From NCBI GenBank assembly GCA_963556255.1, contig OY744609.1:13488790-13552789 (forward strand): a DNA stretch of 64,000 bases, in the 5' to 3' direction. A model generated the notes under the pieces. The model was not told where the DNA came from. It worked only from the letters and a program-made list of their open reading frames with translations, and searched no databases. Of the stretch, positions 11,624 through 23,766 are shown piece after piece. The first letter of the stretch is position 1. Each line of letters opens with the position of its first letter. This stretch comes from Allolobophora icterica (lineage: Eukaryota; Annelida; Clitellata; Crassiclitellata; Lumbricidae). The translations under genes were made by a program, and so were the position numbers.

Positions 11624-12523
11624 TAGAGCGTCTCGTTTGAAAATATAGTAGGCGCTGGATCGAGTAGGCGAGCGATGCGCGGTCGATCTCGGAAGCCCTC
11701 GTGTAAGCTTACAGCGTATTTTGTGTATCATATTCGTATAGCTGCATATAGTACTCATCTAGTAGGCCTATCTCATTTCAGTTCCGTTATCTGAGTAGTT
11801 CTCTTAAAGAGTCGTCACATAAATTCTCAGAATGAATTAATGAACATTTACTAGAAGCCCACCATTGACGTAAGGTGGCGTGTGACGGCTGATTTCGCAA
11901 CGTTGGTTGAGCCTTCGGCATACGTTGAACACTAATTTTTGGCTTGACCTTTAAGCCGGCAGTCTAGTCGAATTTTGTCGGTGTTCATTCTGCAGGACTT
12001 GCAGTTAATTTTGTTCACAGTCCGACGGTTATCTACCTCGACTACATCGACATCAGTTCTAACGGATCGCCTAATTTCCACGACAGATATGTGCTGGACT
12101 TTACATTAATCCATTATTATTCGACTTGTTCATGACCTTCGCCGCCATTGTTGCCATGGTTAAAATAATTTTTGAAATTAGTGAAGTGTATACGAATGAT
12201 GTCACGTCAGGTGTCGGCCGCGTTATGGCCAATCATATTACCGGTACATGAAATTGGGAGTAATTAAGAGAGGTCACGGCACGCATTCCCCGCTGCCGCA
12301 AGTAAGTAAATTAAAGTAATGTAAATTATGTAAATGCAGTAATGGTTTGGCTCCAGGTTCGTCTATCATCTTGGAGTCTAACTCAAACTCATCGAGCGAC
12401 GAGCGACTGTCACCGACGGTGAGAAGCCCTCGGCTAGGCGAGCGGTAAATCGCTCGCCGGTACCTTTGCTAGGCGAGCGACCAAGGAGAGCGATCGATCG
12501 ATCGCCTCAAATGAGACGCTCTG
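11624..12523. mobile_element. Probable hAT-like element, TAGAGCGTCTC ends
   Basis: The left end TAGAGCGTCTCGTTTGA is an inverted copy of the right end TCAAATGAGACGCTCTG. Flanking 8-mers TTTATAAC and TTTAACTA match at only 4-5 positions, so the TSD is weak. Internal subterminal repeats are rich in GGCGAGCGA. No ORF. Confidence 0.5.
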
Positions 12524-12946
12524 TTTAACTATGAACAGATGATTGAAACAGTCTCCAAACTCATTATGCTTAAGGTGGGTCCCCTTGGACCTACGGTCCG
12601 TTTTTATTAATTTTTAACCTCTTTCTAAAAGTGCAAAAGGAAATCTGACAGATTCTTATTTGGCCGTGATGATGTCGGGAGCACCTCTGAGTAGCCCCCT
12701 TGAAGAGGCGCTATATAAATACTTGAAAGAATGAATGAATGAATGAAAGGACCTAACAAGGTTTCCTAGTTTCTCAAACGTTCCAACTTTCTGCGTTTCT
12801 GCACCTCCAGTTAGGAACTGTATTTGTGTAGGCACTAGGCCGTATAATTATAGTCTAATTTGAAATTATTGTAATTGAGTAAAAAAGATGAGTCATTATT
12901 GAATTCTTATTATATTTGGGGTTATATTTGAATGTTATGTTACGGT
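12524..12946. repeat. LINE-like 3' tail in otherwise plain sequence
   Basis: GAGGCGCTATATAAATACTTG followed by (GAAT)n at about 12710-12752 is typical of the 3' end of CR1/L2-like LINEs. Nothing else is recognised in this stretch. Confidence 0.45.
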
Positions 12947-13157
12947 CATAGGCGTAATTTGTGGAGGTACGAGGGGTACCCGTATCCTCACTTTTTGGAT
13001 ACGGGGTAGCCTACCGTATAGGCCTACCCCCACTTTTTGAACAATGCCAATCAATATTATAATGCCTTCCCAGAGATTGCAGTCTCCGCCTTGCTTCGTG
13101 TATGTAAGAAATTGGTACCCCGCCCCCACAACTTTTTAGACCAAAATTACGCCTCTG
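12947..13157. mobile_element. hAT-type MITE ('GGGGCGTWAC' family), copy 2
   Basis: It starts CATAGGCGTAATTTGTGG and ends AAAATTACGCCTCTG. The TSD is GTTACGGT and ATTACGGT, 7 of 8 (12939-12946 and 13158-13165). Confidence 0.8.
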
Positions 13158-13534
13158 ATTACGGTGATAACTCGAACCTGTTGCAATTTTGTAATTTTAG
13201 CGGCTATAGGCCTATAAATTAAGCAAACCTGGCAGAAGTTAGCAAGGTTAATTCTATAATATGGCAATACTGTTTGATGCTATGCATTAATATACATAAT
13301 TGCTTATAAACATTATATATCAGAGTTTTGTTACCTTGAATATGATGTTACTTATTGTTAGTATTCAGAATTTGTTTATTCATATGTTTGGATATTTTGT
13401 GTTCATTCCATTAGTCTTAGTTGGACTACAAATTATGCACTTTTGAGATTGAAGCATCTAATATTTGTAAAAATTCGTCCTTTTGCAGTTCCTTACAATC
13501 AGATTTATTGAGCTCATAACTGGCCAACATTTAC
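13158..13534. other. AT-rich intergenic DNA
   Basis: No gene or shared repeat seen. Confidence 0.4.
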
Positions 13535-13622
13535 CACTAATCGTAATCGTAATCTCCGAACTTCTAGAGCGCCACTTGAAGGCCAAGCGCAGGGAACAAG
13601 CCTATTCACGAGCACTAGTGAC
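13535..13622. repeat. Rep-A, copy 2 (plus orientation, partial)
   Basis: CGTAATCGTAATCTCCGAAC followed by GCGCCACTTGAAGGCCAAGC matches copy 1 in the opposite orientation. The 5' (GTAATC)n run is present. Confidence 0.7.
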
Positions 13623-13889
13623 AGTATGGGCCCGGTCTGCTATGGGCCTAATGATTGTGGTTCAACCCTCATTGGGCCATGATTTTCAGGCCTTTAACTT
13701 AACTTACCTGCCAACGCGTTACTGGTGGGCCGTTGCCCACTCACTAACTTACTTACTCATTCGCTTGCTCATAGAAGCGATCAACTTGCCCAAAACTCTT
13801 GCTTCCACGGCCTTAATTTAGACCATCTGATCCACACTATTGTGGTCTTGTTGGTTTGTCTTCTGACAAAACTACTGGTGTTTTAGACT

Positions 13890-15082
13890 AGACCGATTGG
13901 GAAAGGTAACATGAGTAGACTTAGACCAATTATATTGGTCCACGCTTTGATCTGCACTCGGGTGGACTTTGGCAATGTTGTGTACATTGGCATTTCCTCC
14001 AACATGCACAAACTTCAGTTTATTCTTAATGCTGTTACTCGGCTTATAGGCAGTGATGGGCAATAGTTAACTAAAAAGTTGCTAACTTTTAGTTTAATCT
14101 AAAAAAAATTAGTTAACGATGAAGTTTAACTAAAATAAAATAGTTTAGTTAAAACAATAGTTTAACTAAAAAAAATTAGTTGCTAACTAAAAAGTTTAAC
14201 TTAAAAAAATCAGCAATATGCAACTATTTTTCCACAATGAACATTGAACACTGTCAACAAAAAACAGTTTAACTCTGCATGGTTTTAGCAATAACAACCT
14301 GCGCATACATGTGTTCTCAAATTCATACACTACTTACAGTATGCCTGTAGCTGTATGCTAGAACAGTACACATTGCATGGTTTGAAGGTGAAATTGTCTT
14401 GACGCTTTGCATTATTACAGTTCACTTAACTTCTGTTATTGTGAAAATGTTTGTCGTAAATAGTTGGAAAATAGTTGGAAAAAGTTTAACTACTTTTTTT
14501 TAGTTTAGTTAACTAATTTCCAAAATCAGTTGCCAACTTTAGTTAAACTAAATTTTTTTAGTTGGAAAATAGTTTTAGTTTAACTAAAAAAAATGGTGTA
14601 GTGCCCATCACTGCTTATAGGTGATATTCCTAAGTTTGGCCACATCTCTGCCTTTATTCGTGATTTCCTGCGTTGGCTCTCTGCCCCACAGAGAATTCAG
14701 TTCAAAACCTTCACCCTCATACGCCACCGCCTCACTGGGTCTGCTCCGTCTTACTGTTATCTAATGAATTTCAGCACCCCGGTTTCTTCCTTGCCTGCGC
14801 GGGCCTCCTTGCTATCCTCGGCCCGTGGCCTTATGGTTGTTTCATGTATGCACTCTTCCACTGCCCATTCCAGGAGCTTCGCCGCTGTTGGTCCCGATCA
14901 GCCTGGAACAGTCTTCCCGAGGTCATCTGCCAAGAGCTTCTTGTCCTCTCCCCCTCTTTAGTTCCGTAGACGCTTGAAGCCTTTCTTTTTTCCGGTGCTG
15001 ACGCTGATGTGGGTCGAGAGCACTGCTGATCTGAGTGGGGTATATAGGTGTTCGGTTATAATTACAATTACAATTAATTAAG
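13890..15082 (+). pseudogene. 3' end of a CR1/L2-like LINE, split by a MITE
   Basis: Before the MITE, the plus strand encodes NMHKLQFILNAVTRLIG. After it, the frame continues with IPKFGHISAFIRDFLRWLS, then PQRIQFK and further on SFAAVGPDQPGT. This is the usual C-terminal stretch after the reverse transcriptase (HWLPVRQRIEFK ... LRSA ... FAASGPxxWN). A 3' tail with AATTACAATTACAATT lies at about 15058-15080. The 5' part, including the catalytic reverse transcriptase, is missing, and the element is dead. Confidence 0.75.
14051..14613. mobile_element. hAT-type MITE, CAGTGATGGGCA family, copy 3
   Basis: It starts CAGTGATGGGCAATAG and ends GTGCCCATCACTG, with a perfect 8-bp TSD CTTATAGG (14043-14050 and 14614-14621). 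It consists almost only of AGTTAAACT-rich arms around a short core shared with the copies at 4150 and 6666. It interrupts the LINE remnant, so it is younger than that remnant. Confidence 0.92.
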
Positions 15083-15560
15083 AAGGATAATGAAATCAAA
15101 TATATGAGTTTCTTCCAACAAAGACATGAGATGATGGGTGGGGATATTTAGTTTTGGGCCTATGTGTAACAGCGAACTGGAAGAAAGGATAATGATAAAG
15201 ACTGCAGTATCACGTTTGATTTGAAAAATATAGCAGACAGCTTGTGACGCATTGGATGGCTTTGTACATAGGCATGAAACGACCTGCAGTCCAAAAAACG
15301 ATGAGCATCACAGATAGTCTTAAGAATTTAAGGAATCTTTACACGCGCAGCATAATTAAAAGGTGTCAAATCAATGTTAGACCTATGATAGCAAACGAGA
15401 AAGAAAACGAAATTGCAACGGAATTGCACAGTTAAGAATTTAAAACAAAGCGATATTGTTAACGAATGATAGGCCTAATGGCGGACAGCAGCAGACCGGA
15501 CAAATTATTAGATCAATTGCAAGCACGAGTAGGTTAAAATTAAACTACATTATTATTATT
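15083..15560. other. Intergenic, nothing recognised
   Basis: A 63-codon open frame at 15244-15435 has no recognisable features. Confidence 0.4.
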
Positions 15561-16050
<490 letters not shown>

Positions 16051-16266
16051 TAATAATAATAATATTTATTCTTTAATTAAGCGCCTGCAAACGCACTGCG
16101 CTGTACATGTACATGTTATGCGATAAACCTTAACTACTAACAGAACAGACAGCCTACAATACACGGCGCAATTTGCAGCCTACAAAGCATGTCCGTCTAT
16201 GGGACTCGATCTCTGTACCTCTCGCACTCTACGCCAGATGTTATACAATGCGCTATCGGGCCCCTC
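16051..16266 (-). mobile_element. tRNA-derived SINE, copy 1
   Basis: This is the reverse complement of the copy at 60762-60981, and by eye the two differ at only a handful of positions. On the minus strand, the 5' end has a pol III A-box-like TAGCGCATTGT and a B-box-like AGATCGAGTCCC. The 3' end is TTAATTAAAGAATAAATATT followed by (ATT)n. Close similarity suggests recent activity. Confidence 0.85.
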
Positions 16267-16955
16267 TATTTTATTGAAAAACCAAAAGCGAACCGCACAT
16301 TACTTCCTAGAAAAAAGTTAAGATACAAATCAATGTCTAAGATTTTATTCGTTTTAGTTACTTTGTTTCCAATTCTATTGAATCTAACTTTTATACTAAA
16401 ACATCAACTTTCGGTTTTCGGAAATTTAAGGCCTTCAGTGAAGCAGAGAACCAGCGTTGAGGGTGAGCGCTAAATTTAGTTTCTTAGGTGACATCATCGG
16501 CTATTTAGGGAATTGGATTAGGAAATTTAGTCAGTTTTAACTCTCAACTCTCAATTCTGTTTGAAATTTGTTTCAAATCTGCGGTAAATGAAGAAAAACT
16601 TTTAAGTTTAGAATTGCGATATTAGTCTTATTTCTGCCGAATTTTAGTCGAGGGGGTTAGCATTTAAAAGCAGACCAAAGTGTGTTCGTACCATTGGTGT
16701 TGCTTTTGCAATGGCCTGGATGGAGTTGCAGAAAATTTTCTCGGAACTTGTCGCAATGAAAATGCACATCAGCACTACGAACAAAACTAGGGATCACTTG
16801 TATATTTAGTGCCTTCGATAAAACAATATACTGAGCAAAACTAATTTTGTAAATGGTGTCAAATTGCATATTTAAATAGATAATTTTGCTTATGCTGAAT
16901 ATTATATAAAATATTGTGTTCTGTTGTTAGAAATGTGAAGCGTTTCTGTTGTGCT
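16267..16955. other. Upstream region of the 556-aa membrane protein gene
   Basis: AT-rich, with no other gene supported. A TATATAAA sequence sits at 16903-16910. Confidence 0.4.
16903..16910 (+). promoter_or_regulatory. Possible TATA box
   Basis: TATATAAA lies 46 bp before the chosen ATG. If used, it would leave a 5' UTR of only about 15-20 nt. The region is AT-rich, so chance occurrence is likely. Confidence 0.2.
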
Positions 16956-18626
16956 ATGGCAGCTGAAACGTTGCTGTCAGCTGACAACGCAACACATCGG
17001 ACAACGACAACAGCAGCCACAACAACCTCAGCAGTGCCGAGTGGAATTGCCCTTCTGGCCAGCAATGCTTTGTCGCTTGTGACCGCAGTCGGCATAAATG
17101 CTTCCGTTACAGTGCTATGCCTATGTCTCGTAGTCACGTGCCTTATCTTTGCCGTGCACCGATTTTTTGGGCGCAGGGAGGAACGGGACAAGCTTTGCGA
17201 CATTGTCACATCGCGTTACTGGAACAACGAAGATCAGATCATAAGCGTTATACAGATGATGACCAAGATGCGTGAAGCGATCATTTTTCACGATATCTCT
17301 GCTTTTCATGTGCTGAGCTATAAATATCGCTGTGACAACGACGTGTATGGCACCACTCGTTCACGACCTGCCGACACGGGTCTGGTTCCCTCGGTTTCTG
17401 ATAGCGTCGACACCTTTGCAGTGCTGAAAAAGATCGAGCATCTGTTCGATGCGCTCATTCTTGAGCTGCCTTATGTGCGACGGTGCCCTCGCCACGTCGC
17501 CGACACTTTTGGCTCGACGGTCTTCGGTCTGGCTCAAGTAACGTCACTGATATGGTGTGACCACAAGGCACGACTGGTGCGCCATCTGGTTAACTACTTT
17601 GTGGGTCGAGATGCAGCTGAAACCTTCGAGCGAGCGCTCATGAGCGATCGTGATCTCGAGACAATGATCCTTTCAAAGGTTCCATACGTCGGGCAGCTTT
17701 ACCTCAACGTCGATCACTTTGTGCTGAAGGATGTCGTCATCTTAAACGAGGCAAAGGTGGAGCTCAAGGCCAAGATCCGTTATGTCGACACCATCCTCGC
17801 CCGCAACGGCAAAATCCTTGCATCTAAAGAGCAGGCGATTATCGAGTCCTACTATGCAGCGCGGGACATCTGCCTCAAGAACGGTTTCATTCAGAGCAAG
17901 ATGTACTTTCCCGACATGGTGTCCAAGTTTGGTGGACCGCGCAAGGTCGACGAATGCGTCATCTGCCTGCGCCACCTTGTTCGGCTGATGTGCTATGGAA
18001 CGAACATGAAGAAGATGGAAAATGACGAGGGTTTCTACCAGTTCCTCATGCAGCTTCATGAAGTTCTGTACAGCTGGGTGGACGCGCATGCAATGCTCGA
18101 AGTCATCGAAAGGAGTCGCAGTAACATCATATCGTACCTGCACGGCATCACGGTTGAGCAAATCCTCATGGATCGTGAGTTTACCAAGGCCAAGCTTGAA
18201 CACATTGAGAAGGAGCTCTGCCAAAACCTGCGCTATCTTGCTGTCCCTCCACTTGAGCGAGAGCCAAAGGCACAGCCATCGTCTTCTGCTCCCCTGAAGG
18301 CTCCGAGCGAGCGCCTTTTTCCAGCCGAGAGCGAGATTTCCGTCTATACAATGGCGCCATCTACATCTTCGTACGTGATGAAGCCACCTCAGACCTCTCC
18401 CGAGCACAGAATTGCCATTAGTGAGGCCGGATTATTGGCCCAGCAAAAGGGTATGGAGCAGGGTTCGACAATCAGTGGGTCGTCGCTCTACGTGACTGCC
18501 GGTTCGTTATCTTCGGCGAGCGAATCGACCCTCCCGGAGGTGAAGGCGGCATCGCTGACGCCCCGTAGGGTTGAAATAGTCGAAGCTTCAGAGAGCGAGG
18601 GGGAGTGTTTTGAAACTCCGGTTTGA
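16956..18626 (+). CDS. Single-pass membrane protein of unknown family (556 aa), single exon
   Basis: This is a long uninterrupted frame, clearly more GC-rich than its surroundings, which supports real coding. I chose the ATG at 16956 because it has G at -3 and G at +4. The frame is open further upstream but without an ATG in good context. Residues 1-45 are rich in Thr, Ala and Ser, with possible N-glycosylation sites at N11 (NAT) and N48 (NAS). Residues about 48-70 (SVTVLCLCLVVTCLIFAV) form one membrane segment followed by HRFFGRREER, so an outside N-terminus and a large cytoplasmic part are inferred. Residues about 75-410 look like an alpha-helical globular domain with scattered Cys and no motif I know. 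Residues about 415-556 are Ser/Pro-rich and end in an acidic stretch (SESEGECFETPV). No intron is evident. Function is unknown, and a retrocopied origin is possible. The minus-strand frame at 17742-18407 is a shadow. Confidence 0.75.
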   Translation: MAAETLLSADNATHRTTTTAATTTSAVPSGIALLASNALSLVTAVGINASVTVLCLCLVVTCLIFAVHRFFGRREERDKLCDIVTSRYWNNEDQIISVIQMMTKMREAIIFHDISAFHVLSYKYRCDNDVYGTTRSRPADTGLVPSVSDSVDTFAVLKKIEHLFDALILELPYVRRCPRHVADTFGSTVFGLAQVTSLIWCDHKARLVRHLVNYFVGRDAAETFERALMSDRDLETMILSKVPYVGQLYLNVDHFVLKDVVILNEAKVELKAKIRYVDTILARNGKILASKEQAIIESYYAARDICLKNGFIQSKMYFPDMVSKFGGPRKVDECVICLRHLVRLMCYGTNMKKMENDEGFYQFLMQLHEVLYSWVDAHAMLEVIERSRSNIISYLHGITVEQILMDREFTKAKLEHIEKELCQNLRYLAVPPLEREPKAQPSSSAPLKAPSERLFPAESEISVYTMAPSTSSYVMKPPQTSPEHRIAISEAGLLAQQKGMEQGSTISGSSLYVTAGSLSSASESTLPEVKAASLTPRRVEIVEASESEGECFETPV

Positions 18627-20600
18627 AGTACAGATTTAGATATTCTACGGCTCAGTTTCTACGACGTCACTTAGGGCAAAAAGATGGAGTGCCGGACTGT
18701 CGGTCCGGTTTTGTTTTTTCCAGTTACTTGGATTGCTGCTTGGAGCAGTCTGAGATGACCAGATACGTCTTTCTGCCGCGGGTGATGCACGCCGTTCTGC
18801 TGAGATATCATGAGGACCTTTCATGGTATGTGAGGCTTAATGCACCGCAGCACACCGCAGGTTGACTCTTAGTTTTTGCGCCTGTGAAAGAGGCAAATTG
18901 TGGAATTTTTCTACCAATGATTCGATGTGGATGCGCGAACATCTTCGCAGAGAGACGATCGTAAATCATTCGAATGACTCATCTATTTCAGTCTAAACCC
19001 GAATCTTCTGAACTTGTAAAAAAAGTGTCAACTGTTTCCCTTTTCTGTTCGCTTTGTGCCACGATGTTTTGTTGAGAGCTCTGGGAATTGATTTGGCCCA
19101 CACTGGGACAGTTGGTGTGATGCACATTTGGTGTTACAGGGTGTAAACATTTGGTGTTAGTGGCACGGAGCACAGAATATCACCGGTTTTTGGTCGTCCT
19201 GGCTATACCAGTAGAGAAGAGTTTTAACATGACCAAATCAGGGATTTTTGATATTTTTTGTTCAAGAAGATTTATTTCATATTTGGTGTTGCTCGAGATT
19301 GTAGGCACTGTGCTTATTAGCTTAAAAGTCGTTTGTTTGTCATTAGTTTCGTCGTCGCAGTATCAGCGGCTAATGATGATTTCTGAAACAGTTGTGCTGT
19401 AAGTCGTTTTCAATTCGTGCAACTATTTTTCCAGCCTGAAACGTACGTGGCATTAGATAACTGTTATGTGTTCTTGTTGCGTTTTTCGAAGACTGTTTGT
19501 TGTGTGTCGAATGCTGTTGGTTAGGGTTTAGATTTTATGTGCAATGTAAAGTTTTCGAAGGTTGTAGAATAGATTGGATTTTTGTAATTTAGTGGACAGT
19601 TTTTCGAAGTAACAGACCTGTGCTTTAGGTTTGAAATGGTCTTGACTGATGGCGCTGGAGTTGGTTTTTGTGTCCAGGCGTGTTGTTTAGGATACATTTG
19701 TTTTGATTGATCTGAGTTGTATGCATTCCTGCTTGTGCTGGTCGTATAGAATGTTTACTCTTGTACATCCTGCATAACGGACTGACTTTCGTGATCAGTT
19801 TTCAGTAATAGGCGTATCTTACACCGTTTCCAAGGACTTTAGCATGAACATGCTTGGCATTTGGCTGCTTTTTGGTTTTGAGGGCTAATGACGTGTTTTT
19901 GCCGATTTTGTATAAGTGATGTGAGGAGCCGATTTCAGTTTTTGTCCATTGAACTGAGAAAGTCAGTTTAAGGAACATTTCTTTTAATGCTTGAAATTTA
20001 AGTTTTGAATGCACAGAGAGTAAATTTTGTCCTCAATTGTTTTGCGATGCTTCTGGTTCGTGTTTTGCAGGGCATTGGATTGATTTGGCTGCATGTTGTT
20101 GAGGCTCTGTCTCTTAATCTCTCTAGTCCAGTATTTACTTGTTTGATAAAAGTATTATTGTTTGCTATTGAGCAATATAGTTACTGTTTCTTCATATTGT
20201 TTACGATATCGTTTGTTCAGTAGAAAGTGGTTTGACAACAACGATCAGAATCAGTTTTGCCATTTAGCGTACGGTCTTGTTACAGCTTGCCGATAGTTTG
20301 TGCTGTGTATAGTCGTAATTGTAAGTAAAATTTACATAGTGCTGCAGGAAACGAGACTAAACAGTTGGATTTTGAATGCCAGTTGAGTATTTTGTTGATT
20401 GCCGTTTTGCCATTTGATAGGTAACTAAGTTTGGTGTTGTTTATGCTGTTAGCAAAGTGTATAGTTGTTAAAGCTGATTGATTAGTTGATAACGCTGAAG
20501 AAGATCCTTGTGTCGATGGCAGAAACAGAGAGGGCAAATGAGGACGATACCCCTATATGAGTTACAGGGTTATGCCGTTGCGTGGCACTCAATAAACTTT
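18627..20600 (+). other. Possible long 3' UTR of the 556-aa protein gene
   Basis: The plus strand is strongly enriched in T and G, and no AATAAA was seen before 20591. This fits a 2-kb 3' UTR, but transcription is not demonstrated. Confidence 0.35.
20591..20596 (+). promoter_or_regulatory. Candidate poly(A) signal AATAAA
   Basis: First plus-strand AATAAA noticed after the stop codon at 18626. It is assigned by position only. Confidence 0.35.
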
Positions 20601-22430
20601 TAAAGTTAAGGTGATTAGAAAATTGGGAAAGTTAAAAATTGGGAGCCAAAAGAAGAATTGCATTTTTGTAAGGTTACTTTGAGAGGACAGGTGATAAGTC
20701 CTGGCTGTCCTTGTCTGATCTGCTAACCAACAGTGTTCAGTCTACTTACTTACTTTATGGTGGAGTGTGTTGCGGGGTGGCAGCTGTAAATGTAATCTCA
20801 GCTTTATGTAGTGCCTGTTCAAATTATAGGGTTTGCAATTGGAGGAGAAATCACAAAACATTTTTAATAAGAAGCATCAACCATTCTGCTATATGGTAGA
20901 TAATGAGAAACCTAGTGAACTTAAACAGTGTCATGAAAGACAGAGGAACTAAAGAAAAGGCTATACAGGAATATGGCCTTGACACATTCATGTCATTCGG
21001 TAAACTTCCGATTCTGCAAGGATTGTTTGTCACAGGTGTACAGAAAATGTTGGCTGAGCTTTTCAGATGGTGGTGGTTCTCGTAGTTGTAGACATATGAA
21101 GTGTTTAGTGTTTTTGATAGATAGTTTAAGTGAAATTAATTTTTTGATGATCGGAAAGTAGTTTCAATTGAACGTACTGAATTTGACAAATGTCGTTTTG
21201 GACTCTGAGACGTTTTTAGGAAAAGGTTTGCCCGGATTATCATGTTTTAGTCGTGTGTTATCTCAATTGACATATTTTATCAGTTAGCATGTTGACACGG
21301 AAAGTTTCTGTAACCAAAGTGTTTTAACTAATGATACTAATGCCATGTAAAATCTGTTCAACATTATTTACTTTTTTGGTAATGTGTTGTTTAAATTAAC
21401 ATTTATTTGCTGAATATGTTCTTTCAACGAAGCTTTATATTTGGTTAAATTGTTGTTAGACTTGATAGTTTTTATTGGTATTAACGGTTTTGCACTCTGG
21501 TGGTTTGACACTTTAACAATGAGCTGCATTGGTTTCCCAGTCGCTTTTAGTACTCTCGTTGTTAAAGTGTTAAGCATGCAGGGATGATATTTTAGCGATT
21601 TGGCATACTTGACCAGTTGTTTTAAGTGAGCAGTTTGGTGTACTTGACCAGTTGTTTTAAGTGAGCAGTTTGGTGTACTTGATCAGTTTTGTGGTGTCAC
21701 AGAGCCATTTGGCTGTAAGAGGTTTTGGCTTAGTTGAGTGTTTTGACGTTGTTGAGCAAAGTTGGCTTTATTAACAGTTTGGTGTAAATGCACGGTACTT
21801 GACTGAATTGAACTATCTGGCTTGATTTTTCCTAGCTTAAGTGAGTGGACTGGCTTGATTTGACAGTTTTTGTAATTGATAAGTTCGGCTGATTTTGAGA
21901 GGTTTGGCTTTTTTATCTGAAGAATTCATGATTGTGTGTTTTATGGAGCTATGGTTTTCCAGCTGGTTTGTTGTTTGATCGGCTGATTTTTTGGTGAAGA
22001 TTATACTTGTAGGGCAACTTGCCTCAGTGACTTGAAGAATCGTTTACGTGTTGTGTTGACGTGTAAGTGTGTGTGTGTGTGTGTGTGTGTGTGATCTAGG
22101 CAAATGTAGTGATGTGATTTTGTAGCACGTAATAAGCTTGTAATGCTTGCAAGTTTACTTGTAATTGTCAGAGCATTGTGAGGAATGTGTGTCTGGTGCA
22201 TTGTCGTTTTACAGCGTGTCGCAACATGATTTCTGTCGTAGGTTTACAGTGTAATAGTCTTACGGTCTAAACAGATTTTAATTCCATACTTTTCTGTGAT
22301 CTACAATTGAGAAACTTTGCTACTTTTTTGAAAGTTAGATCACCTGGATCTTGCTGCTGGTCTTCTGAAGCTGAGAAACTGATTATTTAATTCAAAGTTG
22401 GACCACATGAATTGTGATCTGGTCTTCTGT
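20601..22430. other. T+G-rich non-coding DNA with short repeats
   Basis: The G+T bias of the plus strand continues. A 35-bp unit (TACTTGACCAGTTGTTTTAA then GTGAGCAGTTTGGTG) is repeated about 2.5 times at 21606-21690, and a (GT)n tract lies at 22068-22094. No gene is supported. Confidence 0.5.
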
Positions 22431-22580
22431 AGTTGATCCCCTGGAAACCAGACTCAGACCTCCTTTGGACTACTGTTTGGAAAACCCCCTCTGACTTGAC
22501 ACAGCGCTCTTGAATAAGCTGGTGCTGTGCTCTTGGCTTTTGAGCAGTGCTTTAGACGTTTGGAGATTGCAACTACGAAA
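22431..22580. repeat. Rep-A, copy 3 (minus orientation)
   Basis: CCTTTGGACTACTGTTTGG, CTTGAATAAGCTGGTGCTG and GTTTGGAGATTGCAACTACG match copy 1 with moderate divergence. Confidence 0.65.
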
Positions 22581-23130
22581 CTTAGCTATAGTGTAGACTC
22601 GTTTCCGCGATCCTGGTTTACATACCCTTCTGATTAACTCGAAATGATGTTATGTCCCCCAAAGCTAATACATTGAGACGCCGTACTGGTTAAAGCGCCA
22701 TGCAGGAACGGCGGTGTTGTGCTAAATATTGCTTTCAGCATTATCCTTTTTGTGTGCGGTCTGGTTCACTCGTATCGTAGGGCATGTCCAATGAGGACTT
22801 CAGATTGACAAGTCCACAACATTGTAGGTGACCCAGAGGTTGAGCATTTGTGGTGCAGGAGGCACTTGACTGATATGTGCTGCTTGGTGTTCAGTTTTTT
22901 GCACCTCAGACTTTCACTGATGTGACTCTGCATAAAATCTTAGCGTGTGAAACGGAAATTTAATTGTTGACCTTTTATGTAATGATTGTTCGGTTTGGGA
23001 TTCAAACTACCTTGACTTAATTTGGCAAAATTGATTATCATGTCATCGGTTTGGTTTAGCAGTGGTTTGGTTTTGTCATCTGTGGTTAGGATTTAAAGAT
23101 TGACATGTGGTATAATGTTAAAAGCTTTTG
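22581..23130. other. Intergenic, nothing recognised
   Basis: T+G-rich, without a gene. Confidence 0.4.
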
Positions 23131-23766
23131 CAGTGGCGGCGCCAGCTATACAGTTTCAGCAGGTCGCGTCAGGGTCATGGGAGTTATTCAGCATGTAAAA
23201 AAAATAGGCTATTTATTTCCACAAATTTCTGACGCAACAGCGGCAAAGAATACTTAAGCATTTCAATTTTAGTGTGTGCAACATAGACTTCTATTGACAT
23301 ACTGGATAAAACGTAAAAAAGTCATTAAGATCTAATAATTGCACTGGTGATGTTATTGGACAGATGTTGATGTTTTAAATTAAAAGAAATATAAAAGATT
23401 TCAAAGAATTTCAAGAGTAAAATAGACAGGTCATGAGGCAGGTCAAGAGTAAAATAGGCAGGTCCAGTGCTTTTTTCAGCCGGAACGGCGTTCCGGCACC
23501 TTTTTCAGCAACTAAAAAATTATTTATTTATTTTAATAATAAAAACAATAATTTTGTTATTTTAATTTAATTTAAGTGCTTTTGAACTGTTTTCAGTGTT
23601 TATTGAGACCCCTCCCAACCCCCAATCCCATTTTTCCCGTGATTTTAGCCCGCCCATAATTGTTGCGTTCCGGAACCTTTTGTTCCGTTCCGGAACCTTT
23701 TTTTCCAGAAAAAAGGCACTGGGTAGGTCAAATGACCTACAGCGACCCATGGTAGCGCCGCCACTG
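23131..23766. mobile_element. hAT-type element, CAGTGGCGGCGCC ends
   Basis: It starts CAGTGGCGGCGCCAGC and ends GTAGCGCCGCCACTG, with a perfect 8-bp TSD AGCTTTTG (23123-23130 and 23767-23774). Non-coding. The MITE at 23465-23721 is inserted in it. Confidence 0.88.
23465..23721. mobile_element. hAT-type MITE, CAGTGCTTTTTTC family, copy 2 (nested)
   Basis: It starts CAGTGCTTTTTTCAGCCGG and ends CAGAAAAAAGGCACTG. The flanks GGCAGGTC and GGTAGGTC match 7 of 8 (23457-23464 and 23722-23729). It is homologous throughout to 6983-7248. Confidence 0.85.

Noticed and set aside
17742..18407. 221-codon minus-strand frame
   Set aside because: Shadow of the 556-aa ORF, whose plus-strand composition and start context are better.
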